From the NCBI GenBank assembly GCA_007844125.1, contig CM017571.1, positions 31,688,156-31,752,155 of the forward strand: a stretch of 64,000 nucleotides of DNA. Direction: 5' to 3'. Position numbers and translations under genes: made by a program. The notes below the pieces were generated by a model. It ran no database searches. It was given only the letters and a program-made list of their open reading frames with translations, and was not told the origin of the DNA. Positions 49,701 to 58,520 of this stretch are shown one piece after another (position 1 is the first letter of the stretch; every line of letters starts with the position of its first letter). This stretch comes from Sinonovacula constricta (lineage: Eukaryota > Mollusca > Bivalvia > Cardiida > Solecurtidae).

Positions 49701-52700
49701 AAATATAATGTATTAATAGCTGAAACACAGTTTCTGGTTAGTGTTGAGAACTGACACAACTCCAACAATCTGTCATCCTGATAGGATTTACAGATTGTGT
49801 TCATCCCTTCTGGCATTCAATAGCATTGAAATACTTATGAAGGATCCTTGGCCTTAAATAATTTGGAAGATTTATTAAGAATGTGTTTTTCACTTTTTGT
49901 TCTGCCAACATACGATTCCACGATTCCATTCCATAATCTTAAAACACAAAGCAATAAAAAAATAAATATTTAAAGGCAATCTTGTTTATCCTCTATTAAC
50001 ATTTTTTACACTTTAAAACTTTTTAAAATGAAAGACATTAATAAGGAGTACATAATTGACTGTTTGAGGAATCTATATTTTGCATTTTAAAAGATTTAAA
50101 TATAACCTCACTACTGCATCTGATTTTGGGGGAAATGAGATCCTAAACATAACTTCTTTTTAGCCATAGTTCCTCAATTTAATGTTGATCACACATTTTT
50201 GTACATTCTTTTACACATTGTTTTCTGAAGTGGTTTATAGTTCTGGGTATCTCCCCTTATGATTATTATCTCATCCTTAATGTTTCTCACTTTTAATTGC
50301 AGCAGCACAATTATGGTCATATTGGCCAGATCCAGTTAATTATTGGTTGAGGATGACCCAAGATTTATGTCTGGGTAGAACACAAACACAAACCCCTCAT
50401 GTCAGCTGGAAAACCTCCACACATGTAAATTCTTGCCATGATCCGGATTTTTTAAAAATTGTAAGAACTTATACGGTTCTCATACATTCTGACCATTCTT
50501 GAGGACAACACATGAGAGTGTACTTGATCTTTTAAGTATCTCACTGACTGCAGTTTCTTGTCATATTGAAATACTTCAATGTTATCATGTATTATACAGT
50601 GTTTAAATTGGTTGAGTGCATTTAATGAATTTTTCAAACCACTGTTCCTGCATCTGCATCTGAAAAAATATTCCAACATTTGCATCTGAAACCACTATTC
50701 CAACATCTGCATTCGAAAACACTATTCCAACATCTGCATTCAAAACTATTAAAAATCATTATCTGAAACCCCTACTCCAACATCTGAACAAATCCACCAC
50801 TCCAACATCTGCATCTGAAACCACTATTACAACATCTGTGTTCAAAGGATAACAGATAGGAATAGAGAAGAAACAGAGACAGTTCTCTGAGGGGATTTAT
50901 TTCAATTTCAATTTTCACAGACAATATTCCTTCCAGACAAATTCTTACATTTACACAAACATATAATAGTTACAGACAATTACACACCATGCATACATAA
51001 CACCAAGAGTCATACTATTAAAGCATTTTAAGTGTTGTTTTTTTATTTCACTTAACCAAAGAATCTTTCCAAAATTGTGAAATATACCAACAAACTTCAC
51101 AGATAAAATATATTTGGTTAGCTAGAAAATGTCCCAAAATGAAAGTTCTTGCCTGACCGAGACTCAAACCCACTCCCCTAAAGTATAATAAAAGAAAAAC
51201 TAGACCTTACCAGGTTAGGAGATGGTGAGGGCACAATGGAGGGTGTTGAGATTGAGGGCGGAGCCAGGGGAGTGCCCGGGAATGTCAGCTGATGGTGATG
51301 CATGTGCTGGTGCTGGTGTTGATGCATGTGCTGATGGATATCTGCCCGCATGAATGGAGGCATTAGGCTTGAACGGTCTTGGGATGCCAGAAATCGCCGG
51401 TTCAACTCCTCTCGTAGCAGATCTGGGTCTGGCCACAAAAACACAAGCAAACCATGAAAACTGAGAAATCTTGAGGCTGAAGGGTATTAAAACTTTAAAT
51501 AGGAAAAGAAAAAAACTTGTAGATTATTATTTTAGAAAAATATTCACTTCAAAGAAAAGAAAAAGAAATACATAAAAAAGATTTGTGCTACAAAAACATC
51601 ATTCTATTAGACAAATAATAATTTGATGTAGGTTAGCAATTAATATTTAATTCTGAATATAGAAAATGATATTTTGTTTTGCTGTTACATTATGTAACAT
51701 AGTAAATAGTGATATTGTTGACTATTCTAGACAGAGGCATTCTAAGCTTAAGAGTTTTGTTTCTGGATGGAAAGTTGTGACACAATTATGGTCACATTGA
51801 CGACATCCAGCTAAATTTTGGAGAAGGAGACCCCAGAATGTCTGAATAGGACCACCAGAGCACCACAAGTTTGCTGAAAAACCTCCCCACAAGTAAGTTC
51901 TTACCCTGACCAGGACTCGCAATAACAATAATAAGACCATACTTACTTGCAATAGAGAGTGGCGAGTCCGGCTGCATGTGTGCAGGAGGGGCTGATGGGA
52001 GACCCCCTGCAGGGTGCCCCAAGGGTAGAGGAGGGGCAAACATATTGTGTGGTGTAGGAGTAGGTGGGGGGACAATAGGGGTCTGGAGGCTGGGCAGCCC
52101 CACCCCTGGGTAGGGGCTAGAGTGACTGGCGGTGGAATGTAACTGGTGCAGACTGGCTGACTGGCCTAAAGGGCTGTACAGGCCCGCTGGGCTGCTGCTG
52201 CTGATAGACCCATGTCTGAAATAGGAAACAACAGAAATGATTTTTTAAGTTTGTTTTAACTAGAGAGCACCAATCAGCACCACTTTGATGTCGTACACTA
52301 CATGGAATGCAAAAGTAAAATTTGACTAAGCACAGGGTTAACAGTCCCAATTATGAAATTCGCAATTCAATATCATATGATCATTAATATTCTGCTATTA
52401 TTTGAACTGCTGTACTGACAAGCATTTACACACATATTAACTGTTTTCATATTAACATATGTTATCATATAAACAGTAAGTATTTGGGTCATTATGTACT
52501 CACCCTGGAAAGCCTGGAGGGTAGAAGGTTTTGGAGACAGAGACGGAAGGAGGCAGAACTGGGTATGATTCACGGTCCCTGGAAGAGTCACGCCGCGCTG
52601 GCTGAGACTGGTGAGGGGAGCCGCGTTTCACTTCACGGCTTATCACAGAGTTACACAGAGATGCTGTGGCTGACAGAGGGGAGCATGTAGATGGCAAGGA

Positions 52701-54783
52701 GAGAGGCAGTGAGGCGAGGGGTGGTGGGGCAGGTCTGGCTCGCTGAGGTGAGGAACACGCTCGCGACACCGTAGGTGTAGAGGGACGTCGCTTGATCACA
52801 GATGGTCCACTCACAACAGGCTTCGAGTCCAACTTGTCACACTTATCATACCATTCTAGATGCACAGTTTTTTGGTTTTGCTGCTGATGATGATGTTGCT
52901 GAGAATGATGCTGATGATGATTGTGCAAAGATGGCTGTCGCTGTTGCTGATGATTATAATGATTGTGATTTAAGTAAGGTGAGTATTTATCACTAGGTTG
53001 AGACACTGTCACTGCACTTGACTGAAGTTTCTGATTGCTTTTGTGATGATTTGATTGTTGTTGCTGCTGTTGCTGATGTTGTTGCTGATGATTCAGAGGT
53101 GGCGGATGAGGACGATCCCGATGGTATTTATGATAATTGTTGTTATTGTTTACAACACTGTTGCTACTATTATTGTTGCTGCAGACTGTGGTGTTGACTG
53201 GGTTATTGCTGTATGCTGATGAGACCAGTGAAGAGGTGGTTGCTAGGGAGACGGTGCAAGTGGTGGTGGTGGCTGTTGTCACGGCAACATGACTGGAGGT
53301 GAGGGTCACCGAGCTGGTGGTTGTGGTGAGGGTTGGCCCTTGACTAGAGACGGGAGGTAAAATCGAGGTCAGGTTGCTATCACCTGAAAATAAGCAGAAA
53401 ATAAGCATGGAGAGGTAATAAATGACAACTAATTATTTCTTACTTGTTTCTTAACATTTTAGTCTTTTTTATACAACAAAAACAATAGATAAAACAACAA
53501 TGTGGTACAAGATGTGTCTTGGACAACCCCTCTACTTCTCACAGCATGCAGCATAGGGATTGAGTCTCCATCAAATGAAAACTCTTTAATTATATTCTAC
53601 CCGCAAGCCTCCATTATGACTAAACTCACCTTGAGAAGAAATTAAAAAATATCAGACTAAAAGAGAGCTCCAAGAACTGTTACAAGATCTGTACATTATA
53701 AGTCTTGACAAACCTACTTTTAATTTAAATGCCTGTGATGAAGAAACTTCATATGGGAAGCCGAGCTTCAGAGCACCAGTGGTTCTAACCTGACATTTGT
53801 TCTGAGGTCTTGCTCCATCACCATAGCTTGATGTTGCCAATAAAATATATTTATGTGTACCTAAAACAACATTATGTGTATGCCTAAACATTCATAAACT
53901 CCTGAGTGTTATGTTTGAAATATGATATATAAATGATTCAGATGCAAATTTTCTGATTGGGACAAGGGCACTCGTTTATTGTTCATCACTGTAAAAAGCA
54001 TGGCTGGGCAGGTGAGAGAGTTGGTGATGAAACAGAGTGGGGAGGAGGGGGAATAGGGGAGATCTGTGATGGCCTAGAGTGCCCTCTCTCCTTCAATTCT
54101 ATTACCACTTAGCAACCTCTCAACACAGCTGAAAGAAAACAACTTGGTTACCATGGAAACTGGGACTAAAGTGAAGGATGTTCAAGTGCTGCATGGATAG
54201 ACAGCCATTAGAGGTGTATCTCTTAAGCAGAGATGGTAGGGCTACTTGTGTTCTAGCCACTCAAGGGCCATATGTCAATTAAACAAGCTTCCCTTACTCC
54301 CTGCAGAACACTCTAAGCAGAATAATGGAGGCTAACTCTGGAGGTATTCATTGTCACAGAAGTTATGTGCAATGGTCTTGTGGAATCATCATCAGTATTT
54401 CTAATGCTAAATATTTTATTTGAACCAAGAATCCCATAAACCTGGTACTCGTTAGAATTGTCTCAATGTGAAACTTCCAATGAGTGCCCATAATAGCGGG
54501 TTTGGTTAGGAATTGTGGGATATACTGCCCCTGAAATCAGTTTTACCTGGTACTCTTTGAAGGCTTTCAAGTCACAAAGTGATTGGCAATAGATGAGTCT
54601 TGTAATCATTTTTGCACTCTCCGACATACAGCATTTTAATTTAACTTAGCATTTTTTTCATATTTCAATATTAAATGGTAGCAATAGTTCTACAATAAAA
54701 AACAAACAAATAATATACTTACAATTTAGTAAAGTATGATTGACTGTTTTTGTTGTAAAGATGTCTAGGCTTGCATCAGATGC
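34794..54783 (-). CDS. AUTS2/fibrosin-family protein, 12 exons visible (N-terminal part missing)
   Basis: Twelve exons with GT-AG junctions and matching phases join to 3171 nt, exactly 1056 codons plus TAG. Blocks match vertebrate AUTS2 in order, as I recall that sequence: LREELNRRFLASQ (409-420), a His-X repeat (435-449), FDKQLPTNPFFR (about 477), GAFQPK (end of exon 7), GKWNAVHVRIAWEIY (596-610), an LHR...SF...W-KP...GEL block (exon 11), IKEE (810-813), and APPPLIS (1006-1012). In vertebrates AUTS2 acts in the nucleus with PRC1.3/1.5 (PCGF3/5, RING1) and p300, with the His-X repeat linked to p300 binding, and it also affects cytoskeletal signalling. That role is inferred here. Human AUTS2 is about 1260 residues, so roughly the first fifth is on exons beyond 54783. 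Orthology to AUTS2 rather than FBRSL1 or FBRS cannot be decided; an invertebrate would normally carry a single pro-orthologue. Confidence 0.93.
36315..36472 (+). mobile_element. SINE family A, ending 13 bp from the exon 11 donor
   Basis: Landmarks GGAAAGGTCTTCTAGCTGAC, GTTCTACCCAGC, GTCTTCTTCCACCA, TTGCTATAATGACCATCA and the CAAAAACAAAAATAG tail. It lies antisense to the AUTS2-like gene in the intron after exon 11. The tRNA head is missing. Confidence 0.75.
36486..36684 (-). CDS. AUTS2-like exon 11
   Basis: Acceptor CTCCACAAG, donor GTGAGT. Encodes residues 676-742: GTDVVSTSRDGG, then QDWGLLHRGPTSSFPG, SWAKPDDKDSGELRSVSADR and an Arg/Glu/Asp run. It corresponds to the vertebrate AUTS2 block with LHR, SFP, W-KPGELERS and a DRDRD run. 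Confidence 0.9.
37119..37178 (-). CDS. AUTS2-like exon 10
   Basis: 60-bp exon, acceptor ATGTTACAG, donor GTATGT. Encodes PPFARPSPYSMASSSGLPLG. Phase-1 junctions on both sides match exons 9 and 11. Confidence 0.85.
38425..38640 (-). mobile_element. tRNA-derived SINE, family A
   Basis: Read on +: TAGTGGAGGAAGGCCCCAGA, GTCTGGGTAGAACCACTGGC, GTCAGCTGTTAAGACC, then a head region with TTGGGATTCAAACC (B box on -) and CACTCGACCATGGG. It lies in the intron between exons 9 and 10. Confidence 0.75.
39208..39394 (-). CDS. AUTS2-like exon 9 (core conserved block)
   Basis: Acceptor GTTATTACAG, donor GTGTGT. Encodes residues 594-656, starting KAGKWNAVHVRIAWEIYNHQ, the most diagnostic AUTS2-family segment (vertebrate [20 protein letters not shown]), followed by a less conserved Ser/Pro-rich stretch. 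Confidence 0.95.
40041..40160 (-). CDS. AUTS2-like exon 8
   Basis: Acceptor TATCTTTACAG, donor GTACAA (weak but in phase). Exactly 40 codons, phase 0 at both ends: GLSAVQPSVGPLFLTGRDLD, KPAHLIGAAAPPHSQPATAK. It sits directly before the GKWNAVHV exon. Confidence 0.85.
40334..40502 (-). mobile_element. ITR element (500-bp family), truncated
   Basis: The left terminus (AAAAGAGGCATCTGACAGTT) and the first 150 or so bases of the interior (AATAAATTAATTGTTACC, CTGCTGTTTATAG, CTTGTCATTACA) are present. The remainder is gone, and a family-A SINE fragment follows directly. Confidence 0.6.
40515..40665 (-). mobile_element. SINE family A, fragment
   Basis: Shares ACAATAATAGCCATATTGG with the copy at 38425, then GAGAAGAACCACCAATT and AAGTCAGCAACACTACC. 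Strongly rearranged. Confidence 0.5.
41040..41190 (-). mobile_element. SINE family A, fragment
   Basis: Read on +: CACAATTATGGTCCTATTGG, TTGGTAGAGAAAGACCAAAG, AATGTCTAGGAAAACACACC and GAGGACCTTCCCACA. The tRNA head is missing. Confidence 0.6.
41215..41455 (-). mobile_element. SINE family A, near complete
   Basis: Read on +: TAATTATGGCCATTGTAGCC, TTTTGGTGGAGGAAGACCCA, CTAGGTAGAACCACTGGCAC, GTCGGCTGGAAGACC, then the head region (AGGACTCCAATCC, CTCCACCACTACGCTACAGG). It follows the previous copy almost head to tail. Confidence 0.75.
41940..42050 (-). mobile_element. tRNA-like head of another SINE
   Basis: On the - strand GCAGGATAGCCCAGTGGTAG is A-box-like and GGTTGGAACCTCGG is a decayed B box. 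No closed tRNA cloverleaf can be drawn, so it is read as a SINE remnant in the intron between exons 7 and 8. Confidence 0.4.
42975..43245. mobile_element. Family-B SINE pieces in inverted arrangement
   Basis: Bases 42975-43140 match 25760-25905 of the family-B copy in the same orientation (CCACCAGTAATACT, TGTACAGCATGCCGTCAACA, CCTGGCATGATAACAC, CACATTATCC). Bases 43183-43240 carry the family's 3' end again in the opposite orientation (ATAACTGAAATACTGTTGG, GATAAACCCAATAAAC). The two 3' ends therefore face outward, as terminal inverted repeats. Confidence 0.6.
43825..43914 (-). CDS. AUTS2-like exon 7
   Basis: Acceptor CTGTTGGCAG, donor GTAAGT. 30 codons, phase 0 at both ends: IPTLPGYPPLLLNPAPDALN, SGVPGAFQPK. 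GAFQPK is a conserved AUTS2-family element. Confidence 0.93.
44330..44540. repeat. Degenerate minisatellite (AAAGTTACACCAAACCCTA-like)
   Basis: Repeated variants of AAAGTTA...AC(C)CTAC(T) with a period of roughly 23-27 bp and much variation, in the intron after exon 6. Confidence 0.6.
44801..45136 (-). mobile_element. ITR element (500-bp family), internally deleted
   Basis: The ends TAAAGGTGTTATCCGATAG and GGTTGGATACCACCTTCAA are present but only about 335 bp apart. The CTGTTTATTG/TGAGACACG block of the interior is missing. It is an example of a shortened copy with both termini. Confidence 0.6.
45340..45585 (-). mobile_element. SINE family A, near complete
   Basis: Read on +: TTTTTGAAATATATTGCAGC, CAATTATTATCATTATAGCA, TTTTGGTGGAGGAAGACCCC, GTCTGGGTAGAACC, GTCAGCTGGAAGACCTTCCC, AACCCAGGCGGT and CTACCACTACCCCACAGACA. 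It agrees almost base for base with the 12345 copy read in reverse, so it is comparatively young. Confidence 0.8.
46632..46702. repeat. (TA)n / (TATC)n microsatellite
   Basis: ATATATCTATATCTATATAT-type start passing into a pure TA run. Confidence 0.95.
48221..48313 (-). CDS. AUTS2-like exon 6
   Basis: Acceptor TACATTGTAG, donor GTAAGT. 31 codons, phase 0: LPHRPGLAEPAPRLLPNGKD, KPSLAQHPRPA. Poorly conserved outside molluscs as far as I can judge, but splice sites and frame are sound. Confidence 0.85.
48580..49265. repeat. Degenerate minisatellite, about 22 bp
   Basis: Variants of GGGTCAAATGAACCCTTAGA + CA recur about 30 times with substitutions and length changes, in the intron between exons 5 and 6. 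Confidence 0.88.
49622..49669 (-). CDS. AUTS2-like exon 5 (48 bp)
   Basis: Acceptor CTATATTCCAG, donor GTAAGT. 16 codons, phase 0: FDKQLPTNPFFRAAGS, corresponding to vertebrate FDKYPTKVDPFYRHS. Confidence 0.9.
50295..50450 (-). mobile_element. SINE family A, headless
   Basis: Read on +: CACAATTATGGTCATATTGG, TTGGTTGAGGATGACCCAAG, GTCTGGGTAGAACACAAAC, GTCAGCTGGAAAACC. Confidence 0.7.
50640..50840. repeat. Minisatellite, about 27 bp
   Basis: Variants of CCAACATCTGCATCTGAAAC + CACTATT in six or seven imperfect copies, intron between exons 4 and 5. Confidence 0.8.
51125..51180 (-). mobile_element. SINE family A head fragment near the exon 4 donor
   Basis: ATGAAAGTTCTTGCCTGACC and GACTCAAACCCACTCCCC match the head-proximal part of family A. 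The body is missing. It ends about 30 bp from the exon 4 boundary. Confidence 0.5.
51211..51428 (-). CDS. AUTS2-like exon 4 (with His-X repeat)
   Basis: Acceptor TTGTGGCCAG, donor GTAAGG. Encodes residues 404-476. PDLLREELNRRFLASQ is followed by FMRAD and then IHQHMHQHQHQHMHHH, the His-X repeat (435-449), then LTFPGTPLAPP and a Ser/Pro-rich end. Vertebrate AUTS2 has LREELNTRFLASQ followed by the same kind of His-X repeat, which human genetics and biochemistry connect to p300 binding. Confidence 0.95.
51770..51930 (-). mobile_element. SINE family A, ending about 17 bp from the exon 3 donor
   Basis: Read on +: CACAATTATGGTCACATTGA, TTTTGGAGAAGGAGACCCCA, GAATAGGACCACCAGAGCAC, AAAAACCTCCCCACAAGTAA, TTACCCTGACCAGGACTCGC. 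Truncated in the tRNA head. Confidence 0.7.
51947..52215 (-). CDS. AUTS2-like exon 3
   Basis: Acceptor CTATTTCAG, donor GTAAGT. Encodes residues 314-404, Ser/Pro/His-rich: HGSISSSSPAGLYSPLGQSA, PYPGVGLPSLQTPIVPPPTP, MFAPPLPLGHPAGGLP. Two other frames contain stops. The frame chosen is the only one that joins exons 2 and 4. Confidence 0.9.
52504..53383 (-). CDS. AUTS2-like exon 2 (long low-complexity exon)
   Basis: Acceptor CTTATTTTCAG, donor GTGAGT. Encodes residues 21-314: a Thr/Ser/Val-rich segment, an Asn-rich run, a Gln/His-rich region with a Gln tract (about 120-130), the compact segment KTVHLEWYDKCDKLDSKPVV that is not low complexity, a Pro/Ser-rich basic stretch, and PPGFPG at the end. 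Probably disordered. CAG/CAA and CAC/CAT triplet runs here may vary in length between individuals. Confidence 0.92.
54723..54783 (-). CDS. AUTS2-like exon 1 of those visible
   Basis: Acceptor TATATTTTCAG, donor GTAAGT. Phase 0 start, phase 1 end, giving ASDASLDIFTTKTVNHTLLN and a Cys codon completed in exon 2. It is an internal exon, since it has a 3' splice site and no start codon, so the gene continues upstream (higher coordinates). Confidence 0.82.
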
Positions 54784-55214
54784 CTGAAAATATACAAAGA
54801 AAAGAATTGTTATGAGGACATGTTATCTTTCAAAATAATGAACAAAAAACTAAACATTAAACCTTAACTATTTTTATACACAAACCTCTATTATGTGTTG
54901 ACACACCTGGCATGATGAAAGATACCTTCAAACATGAAAAGATAGCTATCTAGATAAAGCTGCCATCAGACCCCATGTATCACAACAGGCTTCAGTAATT
55001 CACAGCTCCTGACAAGCACACCAGGCGTAGTATTCAGAAAGAATCTTAGGTATTAAAGTATTAAAGGCGTTTTTTTTCTTCTTCTAAAACTAATAAATTT
55101 TCTTGAAAACATTTCCTAAAATTTTAGTGTTTTTTCCCCCAAGTTTAATTCATTAAAATGATTAATTTATGAAATTTCTTTAGTTTTTCTTAAAATTCAA
55201 GGCAAATTAGTAGT

Positions 55215-55365
55215 TTTTTTTGTTGTTTCATTGCACCAACAAAATTACGGTCATTTGTGACATCAGATAATCATTGGTTAAGAAAGATCCCAGATTTATG
55301 TCAGGGTAGAACCACCGCCACACAGCAGGTATGTTTGAAAACCTACCTATGCAAGTTCCATAGTT
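55215..55365 (-). mobile_element. SINE family A, headless
   Basis: Read on +: CAACAAAATTACGGTCATTT, TTGGTTAAGAAAGATCCCAG, GTCAGGGTAGAACCACCGCC, GAAAACCTACC. Confidence 0.65.
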
Positions 55366-56179
55366 TAATTAAGAAAACATAACTAAGATTCTTTATGTAT
55401 GTGACCTGACAAGTACATATAATTGGTTGCAGGTAAATAGTCAATGACTTCAAACACATGCTATAAAGTGGGAAACAAGTCTTAACAACTAGGACATTAT
55501 GAAGAAAACATGAAAATAAGCAAGCATAAATTAACAAAATTAACTTGCTATTTTAACTACTAATACCATAAAATTTTATCTAGTTGCAAGGTCTCTCCTT
55601 GCACTTTAGACATACTGGATTTTCTTTTCTTAACATACTTTATCTTTGTACAATTTTCATGTTATGCACATAGTATTTTTAACTCCCAGTTTATAACAGT
55701 AAACTTCAGCCATCTAATCTATCTTATCATATAAGAACTAGTGTATATAAAAATGCATTACAATATAATTAGTTTTCAGATTATTATGTGTGCATACATA
55801 TCTTAGTGTGTTTTTTGTTGTTGTTGTAGTTGTTGTGTGTGTGTGTGGGTGGGTGCATATAACACCTTTTCATATGCTAAAACTATGCATTGAAAAAGGC
55901 GTTCAATCAAGTTTGACAGTTTGCTTATTTGTGGAGAAATAAAGTTTTATCAAAAGAAACACTGCCATTGTGTGTAGCAGATTGCCTGATAGGCATGTAC
56001 CCAAATAGTGTAGATACTGACCAGTTACATGTCGCACCAATCTAGAGCTTTCTGATCAGGAACTGCAATGTTTGCTGCCAAATCTGACCAAAAGGTCTAG
56101 TTACTTAAGTTACCGTAGGACTTAATATGGATTCTTAATAAAAAAACAACATTATTGGATGCTGATTTTTTGTTTGTTT

Positions 56180-56280
56180 TTTGTTACATTGCACCAACGT
56201 CCATCTAGTTGTAAGTGGAGGACATAATTATATCTGGGTAGAACCACCGGCACAACAAAGGTCATGTAACATGTTAAGAG
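56180..56280 (-). mobile_element. SINE family A, fragment
   Basis: Read on +: TTGTTACATTGCACCAACG, TAAGTGGAGGACATAATTAT, TCTGGGTAGAACCACCGGCA, CAACAAAGGTCATG. Confidence 0.6.
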
Positions 56281-56734
56281 TTAATCTTGATGATCCCTAT
56301 TAAAGCCTATCTGCCTGTATCTATTACTACTGCACTCATGCTTCACACAACTAGTCAAGTTAATCTGGCAGTAATCAGCTTTAATTTGTGGCAATTTTCC
56401 CTCCCAGGTATACTCATGAAGTCTGGTCTACAATAAAATCAGTGCAGATAGTCCCTGAGTACACACACACAGATTAATATATCTTATAAAACCTTCTATT
56501 AAACTTGCACCCTTAATGGACAACACTTTCAAACTCCATAAATATTATTAGTCAATTCCTATGAATTGCTTTCAAAGGTTTTAAAACATATAGCTATGGA
56601 CTCAGCAGCAAATAAAACAGATCCTGAGTTTGACAGTTGCCAGCTGGAGTTGACTGATCTCGATCTACACTTTTTGCTAAAGAAAAGCAGAGATAAAACT
56701 CCAGTTAAAACAAGCCTCTTTTTCAAGCAACTAT

Positions 56735-56865
56735 CAACAACTGTGCCAGTGGTTCTACCCAGACATAAGTCTGGGGTCTTCCTTCACTAATAATGAGCTG
56801 TTCATTGTCAATACAACCAAAATTGTGTCAGTGCGATGCAATAAAAAAACAAAAACAAAACATTC
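56735..56865 (+). mobile_element. SINE family A, headless
   Basis: GTTCTACCCAGACATAAGTC, GGGGTCTTCCTTCACTAATA, TGCGATGCAATAAAAAAACA and an A-rich tail. Confidence 0.7.
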
Positions 56866-56994
56866 TCTAAAATAAATCTGTAGAGTCAGCCATATATCAC
56901 CACACTGTAGGTAATGTTTCATCCAGGCATTCCTTCCATCAAGAAACTCTATTAAGTCCAGAATACCTGTCTAGAATACAATCATAACAATAGG

Positions 56995-57275
56995 CATGGG
57001 ATTTGCCTGAATTTTTGCCGATACTGTGCAGCAACATTTCTATCATTACAGCACAGGGGCACCTATGAGGTGCCCAGGGACTGAACCCGGCAGGTCCATT
57101 ATACTGACACCGACAAGTCAGGCGTAATGCTGTTCCCTAAGCCCCAAGCGTCAGGAAGGAAGCCACTACCACCAACTTTAAAGTCTTTGGTCTGACCTGG
57201 CAGGGTTTGGAATCTATGACTTCCCGATCTGCAAGCCGACGCTCTACCAGTTGAGCTATTGTGGCTGGTTCATAA
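56995..57275 (-). mobile_element. tRNA-derived SINE, another family
   Basis: On the - strand CACAATAGCTCAACTGGTAG plus AGCGTCGGCTTGCAGATC is a clear A-box and anticodon-arm-like head, and TAGATTCCAAACCC is a decayed B box (about 57265-57195). The remaining 200 bases (GGTGCCCAGGGACTGAACCC on +) have a second tRNA-like motif. It reads like a lysine-type tRNA head but is too diverged to be a gene. Confidence 0.55.
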
Positions 57276-57339
57276 CAATATCACTATTTAGTACACCAAT
57301 ATGCCAAAGACAATCAATTAAAAAGAATTGTTTTATACC

Positions 57340-57540
57340 ACTGTCTGGAAAATCATTGTTTGGTACATCTCTGTTTAGAACATCCATATCTAAATCCCTT
57401 TTCTCTAGTCTACAACATCAATGACTACAACATCATTGTCTAGAACTTCACCATCTATAACACCACTGTTTGGTACATCTCTGTTTAGATCACCACTACC
57501 TTGTAGAGCAACACTATCTAGAACACCAGGTATATAATAT
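57340..57540. repeat. Degenerate short repeat (TCTAGAACATCACTG-like)
   Basis: Blocks such as CACTGTTTGGTACATCTCTG and GTTTAGAACATCC recur, with a basic period near 15-17 bp. Confidence 0.6.
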
Positions 57541-58189
57541 CTCATAGATACTACTCTTAATTACACTGCTCAACATTCCCATTTCAAGTAAAATCTGAAA
57601 CAACAATGCTGTTGTTGTGCTACTGTCTTATATTTATAACATGCCAATGTTTCCATTATTGTATTAATTGAACTGTCAGACTTCCAGTTCAAAAGTGTGT
57701 GTTTTTCCATATTTATAAAGATTCAACTCTTTTTATATGTAAATTAACAAAATATCAAACAGAAATACTTAAGTAAAAAACTTTACTTGCAAGAAATTAT
57801 CATTGTGGCCTATCTATAAAGAAAAAAAAAATACAGTCCAATAAAAGAGTAATAATTATTTTCTTTGGCTTTACATCAAATAATTATCAGAAAATAACAA
57901 CCAGAACATAAGTATCAAATAAGGCTCAAGCATAAGTGACAATCTGATGGTAATTGATCTTAACGCAACAATTACCTCCAGCTGCATCAACAATTAGTAG
58001 GCTGCTAATATTGACATCATAAACACACATGCCATTCTCAACACTTAACCTGTCCATCATAAATTAATAAACTAATGCAAGAAGATCAGCCATGTGTAGA
58101 TCCAGATCTGACAGTTCCTGGCAGGAGCTTTTGACCTGGATCAGGACTTTCTGATACCACATTCCAAGCATTATGTTTTGTTAAAAGTG

Positions 58190-58520
58190 CATGTTGTTGA
58201 ACTGAGATTTTTTTGCATATTGATGAACTAAGATTTTATTGCTTGTTGTTGAACAAATATTTTGTAGCATATAAAAATATTAAAATTTTGTTGCATGTTG
58301 ATGAACAAAGATTTTGTTGCATATTGTTGAACTAAGATTTTGTTGCATATTGTTGAACAAAGATTTTGGTGCATATTGTTGAACTAAGATTTTGTTGCAT
58401 ATTGATGAACAAAGATTTTGGTGCATATTGTTGAACAAAGATTTTGTTGCATATTGATGAACAAAGATTTTGGTGCATATTGTTGAACTAAGATTATGTT
58501 GCATATTGCTGAACTAAATT
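58190..58520. repeat. 26-bp minisatellite
   Basis: TTGCATATTGTTGAACTAAG + ATTTTG repeats about 12 times. Alternating substitutions (GTTG/GATG, AACTAAG/AACAAAG, TTGC/GTGC) suggest a 52-bp double unit in part of it. The - strand 74-codon frame is its translation. Confidence 0.92.

Noticed and set aside
57195..57268. Possible tRNA(Lys)-like gene on the minus strand
   Set aside because: The B box is decayed and the T-arm does not pair; more likely a SINE head.
58280..58504. 74-codon minus frame with repeated Met-His/Gln-Gln-Asn-Leu blocks
   Set aside because: Translation of the 26-bp minisatellite.
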